64,000 nt of DNA from Fonsecaea monophora (Eukaryota > Ascomycota > Eurotiomycetes > Chaetothyriales > Herpotrichiellaceae): contig NW_019173965.1 in assembly GCF_001642475.1 (NCBI RefSeq), positions 62,001-126,000 on the forward strand, read 5' to 3'. Under the pieces are notes generated by a model, which saw only the letters and a program-made list of their open reading frames with translations, did no database searches and was not told where the DNA came from. Each line of letters opens with the position of its first letter. The first letter of the stretch is position 1. This document shows positions 46,258 through 55,889 of this stretch, piece after piece. A program made the position numbers and the translations under genes.

Positions 46258-48740
46258 TCATGCAATGTACGCTAATTCGTCATTGTCCAAACGTTCAATG
46301 TAATCTTTCTCCATCAGGGCATCGATGTTTTTCTTGATGTCGGAGATTTTGGGGGGGAATCGGTTACGGACTTGGTTGATGACTTCCTCGACCAGATGGA
46401 CATGCTTGAGCTTCTTGCGACCTTTCATAATACGAACGATCACAGCCTGATAAAGTTAGCAAGACGCACAAGCAACAACACAACTGCAAAACACCTACCT
46501 GGAGTAACAGTTTCCGATCCTCCTCAATGGTCTTGTGAGTGTCTTCCGATTCCACCTTTTGTTCGGATTTGACAGTGATATTCAGGTTAATCTTGACCTT
46601 CTTGTTCTTGAAGTTGTAGTTGAGCGAATAACTAGTGCCGGGTGCCGGCTTGCCGTCTTCGGGCGACGAGATCAAGACGCGCGCTTTGCACAGGATGCCA
46701 ATCGCCGGTTCAATTGTTTCATCGGTCAACTTGGTAAGTTCTTTGATTTCGGAATAATCCATCTTGTCGGAGTCGTTGAACAGAAGCAGGATGGCCATCT
46801 GGTAGGTGGAAACTTGAAAGGTGTAAGGCACTTTCTGGCTCTTGATATAATTGGCTCGAATCTCGCCTTTGCACAACTGCCACAGCCATGTCAACTTGCG
46901 ACCATTGTGTTTCTGGTCGTAGAAGCGGGTAAATGACTCGATGGCTTTGCTGACTTCAGCAGGAGGGGCAAATGGAGTGTTGGGAGCATTGAGAGGCCAG
47001 AAACCCGTTCCCAAGATTTGGAATGTCGAGTCGACCGTCCTCTTCTCGTCACTGTCCTCGAGAATCTTGTCATGCCAGTCTTTGTAGGCAGTATTGAGAT
47101 CCTTGGAAATTTGTACGTCTTGGAACATTCTCTGAAGCTTGTTAGTGTACTCGTAACCACATGCCTCCTTCAATTTGCTGATCATGCTCGTTTCCGCATC
47201 GTCTGATACCGAGCTCGTGTGCACTAGACGCTTGGCCAACATTCGGGAATAGAACTTCTGGAACACGTCCTTGTCCTCGATGTATTTAAACACGACCATA
47301 ATCTGTACAAGAAGTTCTTCAAGCTCAGACTCGTCTGCCGCCTTGGCACCTTTCTTGAGGAGTTGATCGGCGTATTTAGCAAGCAGTTCGGGGGATCGAG
47401 TAGAGTTGGTTTTGCAAACTTGGTTGTGGTTGACAAATTCCTGGCAAGCATTGTCGAGCGACCGCACAAATTCGGATTCTCCCGTAAAGGCGACATTGAC
47501 GAGTTGTTGATATTTGCCGTGGATTTCGAGCAACGCATCGACATAGACTTTTGGTTCAAAGCTGTCTCCTTGGGCCGCAACCTTCTCCACAGCTGCAATG
47601 CCGGCTTTGCGGACGTGGCTCTCGAATCGCGTCCTCAGGGGGTCCAGCCCATCCTTGATTCTGGACAGGAGTTTGTACATCCGCGCAAGGTCCTCGGTAC
47701 GCTCGTTGTCGAGCAGCACCTGAAATTCATCTCGCAGCAGGACAGAATGAGCGCTGATGAGGGCTTCGTTGCACGTTTCCATAAGTTTTTTCATAATGTC
47801 CGGGTGCAAGTAGAGGCCCACACGCTCCTTCTCTTCTTCTAATCTTGCCTCTGCCTTCTTCATGTACTCGACAACGCTGTTCTCTGCCACAAACCGGCGG
47901 GACTCGTTGATGTAGTATTCTTTGGTGGCGAGGATAAATGGGCGTTCGAAGTAAAGGCGGTAGACGTCCAACGTGGATTTGCTGCTGTCATGCTCATCCA
48001 AGCCGAGGGAGACGAAGGAATCGACAATGGCCTTGATCTGCATCTGATCAATAGTCTCGCCGTTGCGTTGTTTTTCAACGAGTCTCAAGACCGCATCCAT
48101 TACCTTGCCCTCGACCGCCTTGAAGAAGTCGTCCTTCCATTTAACCAGGTGGAGTGTGTAGACGTCGTAGACGTTTTTCTTGCCTTCATCAATTTCTCGC
48201 TTCACCCAGTGCCGGTTCAGATATCTGAAGAGGTGGTTGTTGTATTTTGCAGCGTCGGTATACCGTTTCCATTCTCGGATGTAGAAGGCCAGCAGCGCCT
48301 CGTCTGTATGTGATTCGGAAGCGGCTAGGACATCGCGAAGATGTCCCGTGAGATATTTACCAAGGAGGGTGTAGAGCTCCTCACCCAGAAGATGGGCGCC
48401 TCGATGAGCGGGACTTAAGGTTCCTGGTGAGCCACCCTGACTTTGATTCGTGGCTGCTTTTTGCGAAGTACAGAAATTGTGAACCGCGGTATACACGCCC
48501 CTGGCATCAGGTCAGAAAAGACTACTACCTGCGCAAGGGGGATTTTAACAAACATGTATGTCTTCATGTCAAGACCCTCCTGCAACTTGTTCATTACATT
48601 GTCGACGTTCTTTTCGAGATATGTCCACCTAATACCAGTCAACAGGGGCTTTTGCTTTTAATGTGACACCCTTACGTAGAATCAAGATCGTCTCGCGCTC
48701 GCATCGCCGGGTTAGAGGCCGTGCTCGCCGTAGGTGCCAT
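46258..48740 (-). CDS. CUL1: Cullin-1 (SCF ubiquitin ligase scaffold, CulA/Cdc53)
   Basis: Scaffold of SCF E3 ubiquitin ligases; binds Skp1 at its N-terminus and Rbx1 at its C-terminus. Four exons on the minus strand: 48676..48740, 48554..48628, 46499..48500 and 46258..46446, giving 776 residues. The start gives MAPTASTASNPAMRARDDLDSTWTYLEKN. Exon junctions rebuild MKTYMGVYTAVHNFCTSQKA, the signature N-terminal cullin helix. The C-terminal region has YKDWHDKILEDS, WLWQLCKGEIRANY and YQMAILLLFND, and the neddylation region VRIMKGRKKLKH with acceptor Lys722; the residue after it is Gly in place of the more usual Met or Arg. The protein ends in DNDELAYIA, a classic cullin tail. Divergent from the cupin gene. 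Confidence 0.96.
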
Positions 48741-49485
48741 TTCGGGAGGATATCTTTGTCTTCACTGAAGACTTGGAGAAGTTATTGTTGCAAGGAGCAG
48801 ATATAAAGGTCTGGTGGAGGGGGCGAGAGGTTATGTAAAGGCGACCGTGGCAAACGGAAAGCAGCCTGGGTGTTGTCTCCGTGCGGCAACTTGCGTGCTT
48901 TGAGTTCTTCCTCCTCCTCTCGAGTTCTTGCCAGATCGGTTCCTCGGTTCGACAGCGAAAGAGGGAGTGAGGGAAACTCGAGGGTGATTCGACTGAATGG
49001 TACAGTAGCGGGTGAATTTCAGTCACTGCGGATTCAACGAGGAAGCAATGTCATTCCTGAAACGCATTCCAACTCACGGACAGGTGACCAGAAAGGACGA
49101 GGCGTTGGTCGTAATCGCTGCAGGCAAAAGATGCTGTATGGAGGTAGGCTGTTGGATGAGAGGCTGCGCGAGAAGGGCAAGGCCACAGCACGTCTGGTCG
49201 GTCTGGATCATCCATATCTTCCGGAGAGATGATGACTAACTAACTTGACCAGATGACGTCATTTAACTCTAGTCTGAGCGTGTTCTCTGCGTGTTCTGTT
49301 GTCGCTTCTATACACTGTCTTGGAATTTCACAGGCCGCCCATGTAAAGTGCTCCTCTTCTCCTGTTCTAACGCTATCATCTCTCTCGTGCATGAGGCACT
49401 GCACGGGCCTCTTCGCAACCCTGTCAGTCCGCAAGTCTCCGAACCACGGACACTCCGATCTCGACGAGTTCGCTGAAGACACAAC
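48741..49485. other. Intergenic, divergent cullin-1 / cupin
   Basis: 745 bp bidirectional promoter region. No gene seen. Confidence 0.5.
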
Positions 49486-50013
49486 ATGCCGATCACTCCG
49501 TTGAGTGCTTTGCGAGTTTCGAAACATCAGATCCCCGCCTACAAAGGCATTCCAAACACCTCCATACAAGGCAAACCACTCATGATATACCACGGCGTCT
49601 TTACAGACCCCCAGCCCTCAACCATCGAATCTCACCTCAACTCCGTCGGGGTTGTTTCTCCACAATGGAGATACACCATGTTTAGCGAGACTCACTTCCA
49701 CTCCACAGCCCATGAAGTTCTCAGCATTGCTGCAGGGTCTGCAAAGTGCTGCTTTGGAGGTGAAAAGAACGAAGGCCGAGTGGAGCCTGTTTTGGAGCAA
49801 GGGGATGTTGTAGTGGTCCCTGCTGGGGTCGGTCACCGGTTGCTGGAGGATTATGGCGGCTTCCAGATGGTAGGATCTTATGAGAAGGGCAAAACATGGG
49901 ATATGTGCTATGGGAAGCCCGGCGAGGAGGACCAGGTCAGACGGATTGGAGGCTTGGGTTGGTTCAAGCGCGATCCAGTATATGGCAACGAAGGCCCCAG
50001 TCTGAGTGTATGA
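49486..50013 (+). CDS. Cupin-domain protein (YjlB-like)
   Basis: Small beta-barrel protein of 175 residues, single exon, ATG at 49486 in ACAACATGC. The cupin core has FHSTAHEVLSIAAGSAKCCFGG, with His residues that would bind metal, and then VVVPAGVGHRLLEDYGGFQMVGSY, with a second His. The overall pattern matches the bacterial YjlB-type cupins, whose function is not established; the reaction is therefore not predicted. The C-terminus ends WFKRDPVYGNEGPSL. No signal peptide; likely cytosolic. Tail-to-tail with SRF1, 162 bp between stops. Confidence 0.85.
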   Translation: MPITPLSALRVSKHQIPAYKGIPNTSIQGKPLMIYHGVFTDPQPSTIESHLNSVGVVSPQWRYTMFSETHFHSTAHEVLSIAAGSAKCCFGGEKNEGRVEPVLEQGDVVVVPAGVGHRLLEDYGGFQMVGSYEKGKTWDMCYGKPGEEDQVRRIGGLGWFKRDPVYGNEGPSLSV

Positions 50014-50175
50014 GGGATTTGCCAGAGGTGTATCATTGACGAGGACTAAAGGGGTATGTAAAGCCATTAATCATGCCGAGCAGTCCTCCGCTGGCATGGG
50101 TCTTGCCACCGGTGGGCTCTGTACAAAACAGATTTTAAACATTTTGGTCGTAGAAGTCCAAGTCGTGAAATCGTT

Positions 50176-51558
50176 TCACTTCGTGTCGATTCGTTCTACC
50201 AGCCTGGACACAATCAGTAGACGTCCATAGAGGGGTCGGGGACGACTAGGCTTACCTCAAGACGCTAATGGAAAATGTCATTAACCATGCAGTAAGTGAC
50301 ACCAACAACACACCGCTGAGGGCCTCTGCTCTGTTGCAGATGCTCCCAAATCTGCCGGTCGTCCTCACAAAATCGCCAGTTTTGCAGGCGCCTTCATCCA
50401 CGGTCAGGGATTCAAAACTTAAACTCAAATTTGCCGACTGAAACACAATGAAGAACAGATCGAGCAGCATCAGCCGTACTTTTGCTCTTGCACGTCGCAA
50501 CCCGAGAGGCTTCGAAAAGTATTCGTCGTAGGTGATGTATATGGTGTAGATGATCGCAATAGCATCTACTATCACCGCCATCAAGCCTGAAGGATCTCGA
50601 TAATAGTCGGTGGCTGAGGCGCCGACGCGCTGTGCACATTCGGGAGTGCGCCGGTCTGGTGGTTGTTTGATGCACTTTGTGATCTTGCCGGTTTCATGGT
50701 ATATTGAAGCCCCTAGGCCCAGAGCGACGAGGGCAAAAGACAACACTGTCAAGCGGAACGCAAGAGGAATAAATGGATTTCGTAGGATGTAGAACTGGGC
50801 GCGTTTATACCACACCTGTCTTTTCCGGCGAAAGGCACGATAGCGGGAACTGCCATCCTCGACATCGTCATCGTCGTGGTCCGCAAGCCATGTTTTGGAG
50901 TAGTCGGTAAAATTCTGGTTGAGCCAATCCGTATCCACCTTTTCACTATTGAAATTCTCTCGTGGGTAGGCGCTGGGTTGGGCAAAGGACATCCATCTCG
51001 AAGTTCGCGGGGGTGTGGCCTTGCCTGACGGTGTAGCGTAGCCCTCCTCGTGAGATTGCCCGCTTGATATAATGGGCCGCCTTGCCGTGGACGAGCTGTA
51101 ATGATGTTGAGCAACCAACGCCGCATGTGGGGTGTCCGGGCCCTGGAATTGAGGATCGCACAGATCATCTTCATCCGCATCTCTTATCCAAGCTGCTCGA
51201 AAGTGTTAACCTTGTTCACCAGAGTCTGACCGGAGCGAGAAAGTGACCTACGGGGAATGGTTCGAACTGGGAGCGGCGATGTTGGTTTTGCCCTGGCCGG
51301 TTCTGACTGCGTACTGAGTGCAGTTGACAGGCCTGCTCGCGGAGGGCCTCTGGTTACAGCATACCGATGCTTCCCTTGCGAGTTGATATTCTTCCGAGGC
51401 TGGGACTGTTGTTGCAATGCCGCAGTCTTGGTGGGGGATGTTGGTTCTCCTTCTTGCGTGGTTAGTTGAGGGACGGTGTTGCGATCCGGGACTGGCAACG
51501 CGGCCTTCTCGGGATCTCTTGATGGCGCTTGCCATGGAAAGCCCGATTCAGTGGCCAT
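50176..51558 (-). CDS. SRF1: Srf1-like regulator of phospholipase D
   Basis: Membrane protein of the family of yeast Srf1, which regulates phospholipase D (Spo14) activity. Exons on the minus strand: 51252..51558, 50256..51192 and 50176..50203, giving 423 residues. The first 190 residues are Ser/Pro-rich and polar, with TPPRTSRWMSFAQPSAYPREN and DTDWLNQNFTDYSKTWLA as a conserved stretch. At least four membrane segments follow: PFIPLAFRLTVLSFALVALGL, SGLMAVIVDAIAIIYTIYITY, RLMLLDLFFIVFQSANLSL, and LLVSLTAWLMTFSIS. The last exon is only 28 nt and adds LVERIDTK. The 59-nt first intron was placed to avoid a stop after FEQLG. The identification is from memory of the fungal family. Confidence 0.8.
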
Positions 51559-52330
51559 GTGAATGACCGGTTAGAAACGTAGGAGTCCCCAGAAATCTGG
51601 GTGTTCCGGCAAAAAGAGGTTCAAGGGCCACGGGCTTGTGAGGGCATATCGAGGGTGGTCGGTCGCGTAAAATCGCCTGGTGGAAGTCGGAGGAGGCCGT
51701 GTCAATGCTCAGTCAAGACCTTCTCCGGTATTGTAGCAACGGCGTTGGATAGAGATCGCTTTTTTAAGGCTTATAGACAGAAAGATATATTAGGTAGTGC
51801 TGCACCATATGCCACATGGGGAGTTTGACCTGCCTTAGTAGGAGGCTGATCATTCATCACGGAGGAACCTTGGAGTAAGCTCATCTGGCGAATGGGGGCT
51901 TTTGCTTGCCGCAGATGGCTGTGGGAACACTTGCCTTGGTGCTGCCTAGGTGACGCCCTAGAACGCGTGCTGCCTTGGCCCCTGGGAAGCTTTGGGGCGA
52001 ATCAATGCATGGGATTCAGCCATGACGTTGGTAGATCTTGTAATATATAATCTTACTCGATGAGGATTTTGTTTGCGCAATAGTCGCTACCAAGTACATA
52101 CCTGCACAAAGGCCAGATTGCAGCTACAATTCGTTTATTCAGCCTCCAGCAACATCAGGGGAGGGAGATATTGAACTTCTCGTCGCTCGTCTTCAGCTTT
52201 ACTGGTGTTGCTCCACTAAGATTTCGGACAGCATGCTGTCTCGACCATGATTTCATCGAAACTTCCCTGAACGGCGCACATCGGTCGCATTCTCGGTTCC
52301 CTTGACCTCCAGTGCGCAGTCGTCGCGGCT
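51559..52330. other. Intergenic, divergent SRF1 / mitochondrial protein
   Basis: 772 bp promoter region without a gene. An ACGCGT hexamer at 51963 is probably chance. Confidence 0.45.
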
Positions 52331-53297
52331 ATGCGAATCTTTCTCCTACCTCTCACCACGCGACAAGCACTCGTCTTCTGTCAACGCGCTGCTCCAAAGC
52401 CCAACGCGAAACCAACTATCGCCGATCGAATTACAGCAAAGGCTGCTGAGACATGGGCCAAGTGGGAAGCAGCAGATAGAGGATGGCGAAAAACAGTTGT
52501 CCACTATGGCAACCAAGGCTTGCAGCGTATACCTTACCAGGAATGGGGATTAAAGAGCTTTCCTCCTTCCAATCCCAAACTGCAGGCCGAGCAGATCGCA
52601 CAAGGCAAGAAATTCGATGTCATCTACCCTGGTAATATCATGCACAAAGACGATGTGCCAAAGGTTCTGGCAAGGCTGGCTAGGGAACGCAAGCAATTGC
52701 ACTGGAATCGGTTCATCGGAAGCATGGTCGCCATGCCACTCTGCATACCGTTTGCACTTGTGCCTGTGTATGGTCTTGCCCTCCTCTTCCCTGTCCATGA
52801 GCCCATCAGCATGGCTAACGAGCAACAGAATTCCCAATTTCCCCTTTTTCTATGCTGCATATCGGTGTTGGTCTCATTGGAAAGGTAATTGGCAGGGTCC
52901 CTTGGCAACCGACATGTCTGCTAACAGGCTACCAGCTTTGAAAGGTTCTGATCACTTGGATTTCATCCTGGACAATCGACTTTTTCGACCAATTTCGCCG
53001 CCGAAGATTGAGGACCTGTATGAGCAGGTGGCACCTGATGCACCGGATTTCACGTTTGTCACGCTGAGCCAAGTCCTAGACGGCAGTGCACCTCCTGAAA
53101 AAATCATCCTCCCTGCAGACAGCCACGACCTTGTGGCCAAAGTGACAGGAGTGCCAGAGCTGAGTGGAGAGGTTGAGAGGGCAATTTGGCAAGTAGAAAG
53201 ACAATTAAAGCGCGACAAACAACAGCATGAAAAGCGGGCGCTATCGCAGCCTCCTAAAGATGCTGGAAGCACTGGATCCCGGACCAAAGGCCAATAA
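52331..53297 (+). CDS. Mitochondrial K+/H+ exchange-related protein (Mit_KHE1 family)
   Basis: Inner-mitochondrial-membrane protein of the family thought to support K+/H+ exchange and volume control. Exons 52331..52767, 52829..52884 and 52936..53297 give 284 residues. The N-terminus MRIFLLPLTTRQALVFCQR is an Arg-containing hydrophobic presequence candidate. The body has GNQGLQRIPYQEWGLKSFPP, DVIYPGNIMHKDDVPKVLARL and a membrane pair MVAMPLCIPFALVPVIPNFPFFYAAYRCWSHWKALKG that crosses two junctions and matches the family. The tail is Lys/Gln-rich and disordered. The donor at 52768 is shifted by two bases relative to a first guess so that the PNFPFF segment stays in frame. Confidence 0.85.
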
Positions 53298-53628
53298 CGC
53301 GCAAGAAATGGCCATAATGTTCGTGGGATGGGTTATGAAATGATGATAGACTTGGTGGCAAAGTGGCACATTGTGCTGCATTACTGTACTATATGAGCTC
53401 CACAAAATATGGGGGATAAACCAAGTTGGACAGTTAATTCAACTCGATTATACAAGAAAGATAGTCTATAAGACGACGGGTATGTAGGTCATTTGAGTGG
53501 AAAATTGTCTACTCGGTACAAGGTACCTCACTTGTATTCGGTACTTGTAGTGGTTGAGGCGGGTGGCGCAGCTGCGGCGCTCCCAAGCAGGCGGCAGGGA
53601 ACTTGGCTTCACTTCCCGTCCCCCCATA
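53298..53628. other. Intergenic
   Basis: 331 bp between the mitochondrial protein stop and the next candidate start. Nothing seen. Confidence 0.5.
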
Positions 53629-54129
53629 ATGACATCCACAACCACATCTCTAAATCCACGGCCAGACCATGAAACAGCGTCCTCTACTCAGTACGTTGGC
53701 AGGCCTCGATTCGATCCACTGCCGCATCTCGCCATACACTCCGCATTGCTCTTCTTCCTCCCTCCAGTCATCGACCCTCCTACACTGGCGAATCTAAGAC
53801 TGGACGAGGCGGGCACAAGCAATCTTCCTGTACTAATTCGGTCACCGCGAAAAGAATCCTTCGAGTTCCTTCACGCTAGTCCTGGGTCCACGAAGTATCA
53901 TCGATCTCGACACCCGCTACAGGTACTCATAACATCTTCTGGGTATGGTAGGAATGGAGATTTCTTATCCTTCACCTGTACCAACCTTCTAAGCTCCAAA
54001 AGTCTTTTCGCCTTGACAGCCTTCCACATCCCCAGACTACGCCAACCACAAACAGACTGGAGTCCACCATCTCGATCTCTATTCGGCTACAGACAAAGTA
54101 TCCCTGCAACACCTCAGACCTTGCTTTAG
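53629..54129 (+). CDS. Unassigned ORF just upstream of the phosphatase gene
   Basis: An ATG frame of 166 codons (context ATAATGAC) that ends 7 bp before the phosphatase ATG at 54137, in a different frame. The first 105 residues look protein-like (PLPHLAIHSALLFFLPPVIDPPTLANLRLDEAG); the rest is Ser/Arg-rich. A possible donor lies after HPLQ (GTACTC), so part of it could be a 5' exon joined to the phosphatase rather than a separate gene. I recognise no domain. It may also be a leader ORF. Given as uncertain. Confidence 0.35.
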   Translation: MTSTTTSLNPRPDHETASSTQYVGRPRFDPLPHLAIHSALLFFLPPVIDPPTLANLRLDEAGTSNLPVLIRSPRKESFEFLHASPGSTKYHRSRHPLQVLITSSGYGRNGDFLSFTCTNLLSSKSLFALTAFHIPRLRQPQTDWSPPSRSLFGYRQSIPATPQTLL

Positions 54130-54136
54130 ATTTGCC

Positions 54137-55117
54137 ATGTTTTCAAACACCGAGGTCAACCCAGACTCTCCCTGTCCTACAAACTCAGGTGTCTACCTGG
54201 CGGCTCAGAGGTACAGCGACAAACGACATCTGGAAGCCCCAAAAGTCTATGTACCACCACCTACTCTCGAGTACCACGACGGCAAGCCTTCTTTCAGAGT
54301 TCTTGTCACCCCTTTTACCCAACACTCCACACAATATGGTAATCCGGATTTCTTGACCGCGCTGGTCACCAGTCACCAGCTGGATTTGACCCACTCGATG
54401 CTTATATGGCAGTACGAGATGCGCAGAAGTGCTCAGTATATCCTTCCATTCTTGCTGCTGGGCCCCAGTAGCTCGGCCAAGGACCCCGTGTTTGTGAAGC
54501 AAACGGGCGTCACCCTCCTTGTTGCCGTTCGCTCTACCAGATCATTGCTGACGAGACCGACCTTCCTCGATCCTGCACGCTTTCCTTCGAGCTCGGGGCT
54601 TGCGACCTTGACTTTGGACTTTGATCATCCAAGCAATTTCATCCCTCTGGTCAAGTCGACTGTTCGAGCGATAAATGACCATCTCGAGATGTCATGTGCC
54701 CGCACACCGATTCAAGACATTAACGACGTCCGCGGTAAGGTTCTCGTCTTTTGTGAGTCCGGAAATGACCGATCTCCGTTGTTGGTAGCCGCATACTTGA
54801 TGATTGTTTACGGAGTGGACGCAATCTCTGCCATTCATATCATCCAGTCGCAGCGCTTCTGTATCAGTTTAACGGACGAAACGAAGAATGTTCTCCTAGA
54901 TTTGCAAGCAATCACTCGAGCTGAACGCCAGGTCTCCGGCTCAAGTGCAGGCGCATTGACTGACGGCGTCAAAGAGAGGGTGCCACCCAGAATACTAGGC
55001 AAGCGCAGTTTGGATGACTTCTACGACCCCAACGAGAACATGAACCCTGGTTCCGAGCATACGGATTGCACTCAGGTTAGGGAAGGGGTGGCGCCGTTTG
55101 TGGACGTGTTCGATTGA
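54137..55117 (+). CDS. Dual-specificity / tyrosine phosphatase-like protein
   Basis: Cys-based phosphatase of the DSP fold, 326 residues, single exon from ATG 54137. The recognition region is WQYEMRRSAQYILPFLLLGPSSS (about 91-113), typical of fungal DSPs. The active-site loop is FCESGNDRSP with Cys206 and Arg212, an intact C(x)5R motif, preceded by Phe in place of the usual His. Asp161 or Asp163 is a candidate general acid. AYLMIVYGVDAISAIHIIQSQR continues the fold. The C-terminal 60 residues are polar and disordered. It could be an active phosphatase or a fungal DSP with an altered substrate pocket. Its N-terminal boundary may involve the upstream ORF. Confidence 0.8.
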   Translation: MFSNTEVNPDSPCPTNSGVYLAAQRYSDKRHLEAPKVYVPPPTLEYHDGKPSFRVLVTPFTQHSTQYGNPDFLTALVTSHQLDLTHSMLIWQYEMRRSAQYILPFLLLGPSSSAKDPVFVKQTGVTLLVAVRSTRSLLTRPTFLDPARFPSSSGLATLTLDFDHPSNFIPLVKSTVRAINDHLEMSCARTPIQDINDVRGKVLVFCESGNDRSPLLVAAYLMIVYGVDAISAIHIIQSQRFCISLTDETKNVLLDLQAITRAERQVSGSSAGALTDGVKERVPPRILGKRSLDDFYDPNENMNPGSEHTDCTQVREGVAPFVDVFD

Positions 55118-55889
55118 CAATGAGCGTTCTCGCAAAGAGTCATTCGACACTGTTAATTGGGCAATGGATGCGAACCTACGCCTCGCAGCAAGAACAGGAC
55201 GAACCGAATATCTGCCATCGGATGATGTCGAGCGGGGCATGCCATCACCCTTCTTAAACACCTGTCTAGCAATACTTCTCTCCCGTGGACGTCTCTAAGA
55301 GAACTTCAATCATCGGATGAAGTCGTCACGTGCCATCTATCCGTTGTCATCGTCACGAGAGCAAGGTATGAACCCCTTGAAGAGTGCTGCGCGAGAAACG
55401 CAACCTTCCGTTCCAAGGACCTCGAGCAACAAGCACTTCAAGAAACAGGACAGCACGGAACTTCACCATCTGCGTATGTCTGAGTATGAAGGATAGCATC
55501 GAGGAGGACAGCACATTAAATGCTAATGACCCATTTCACGGCCACAGCTTACCTCTGCTCCTGGATTAGCAGGTCGCGATCTCCTATCTTGGAGTATTGC
55601 GCGAGAAAGAACTTATCAAAGGCGCCTCCCTCAGAGGCAAACACTTCACTGGCAGCTGCTTCACTGTCCAACTCTTCACATACCCAGCCAGGTCTGGTCT
55701 AACAGTTCACACTTATTTTTTCAACCGTCCAAACTGCTTTTGTCTTCCATCCTCCCTGTCTTGGGTAACTGACTCCCCTTTCATCACGTGTTATCACCCA
55801 CGCTCCTTTATCGTGCTCAGACTGCTTCACATGTTCACCTCTCCATCGATCTCTCTTTCATACCATATGGAATTTATTGATATGCCACC
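55118..55889. other. Intergenic
   Basis: 772 bp between the phosphatase and the 883-residue ORF; promoter and leader. No gene seen. Confidence 0.45.

Noticed and set aside
53690..53720. GATTCGATCC stretch resembling a tRNA T-loop
   Set aside because: No matching acceptor stem, D-arm or anticodon arm could be folded around it.
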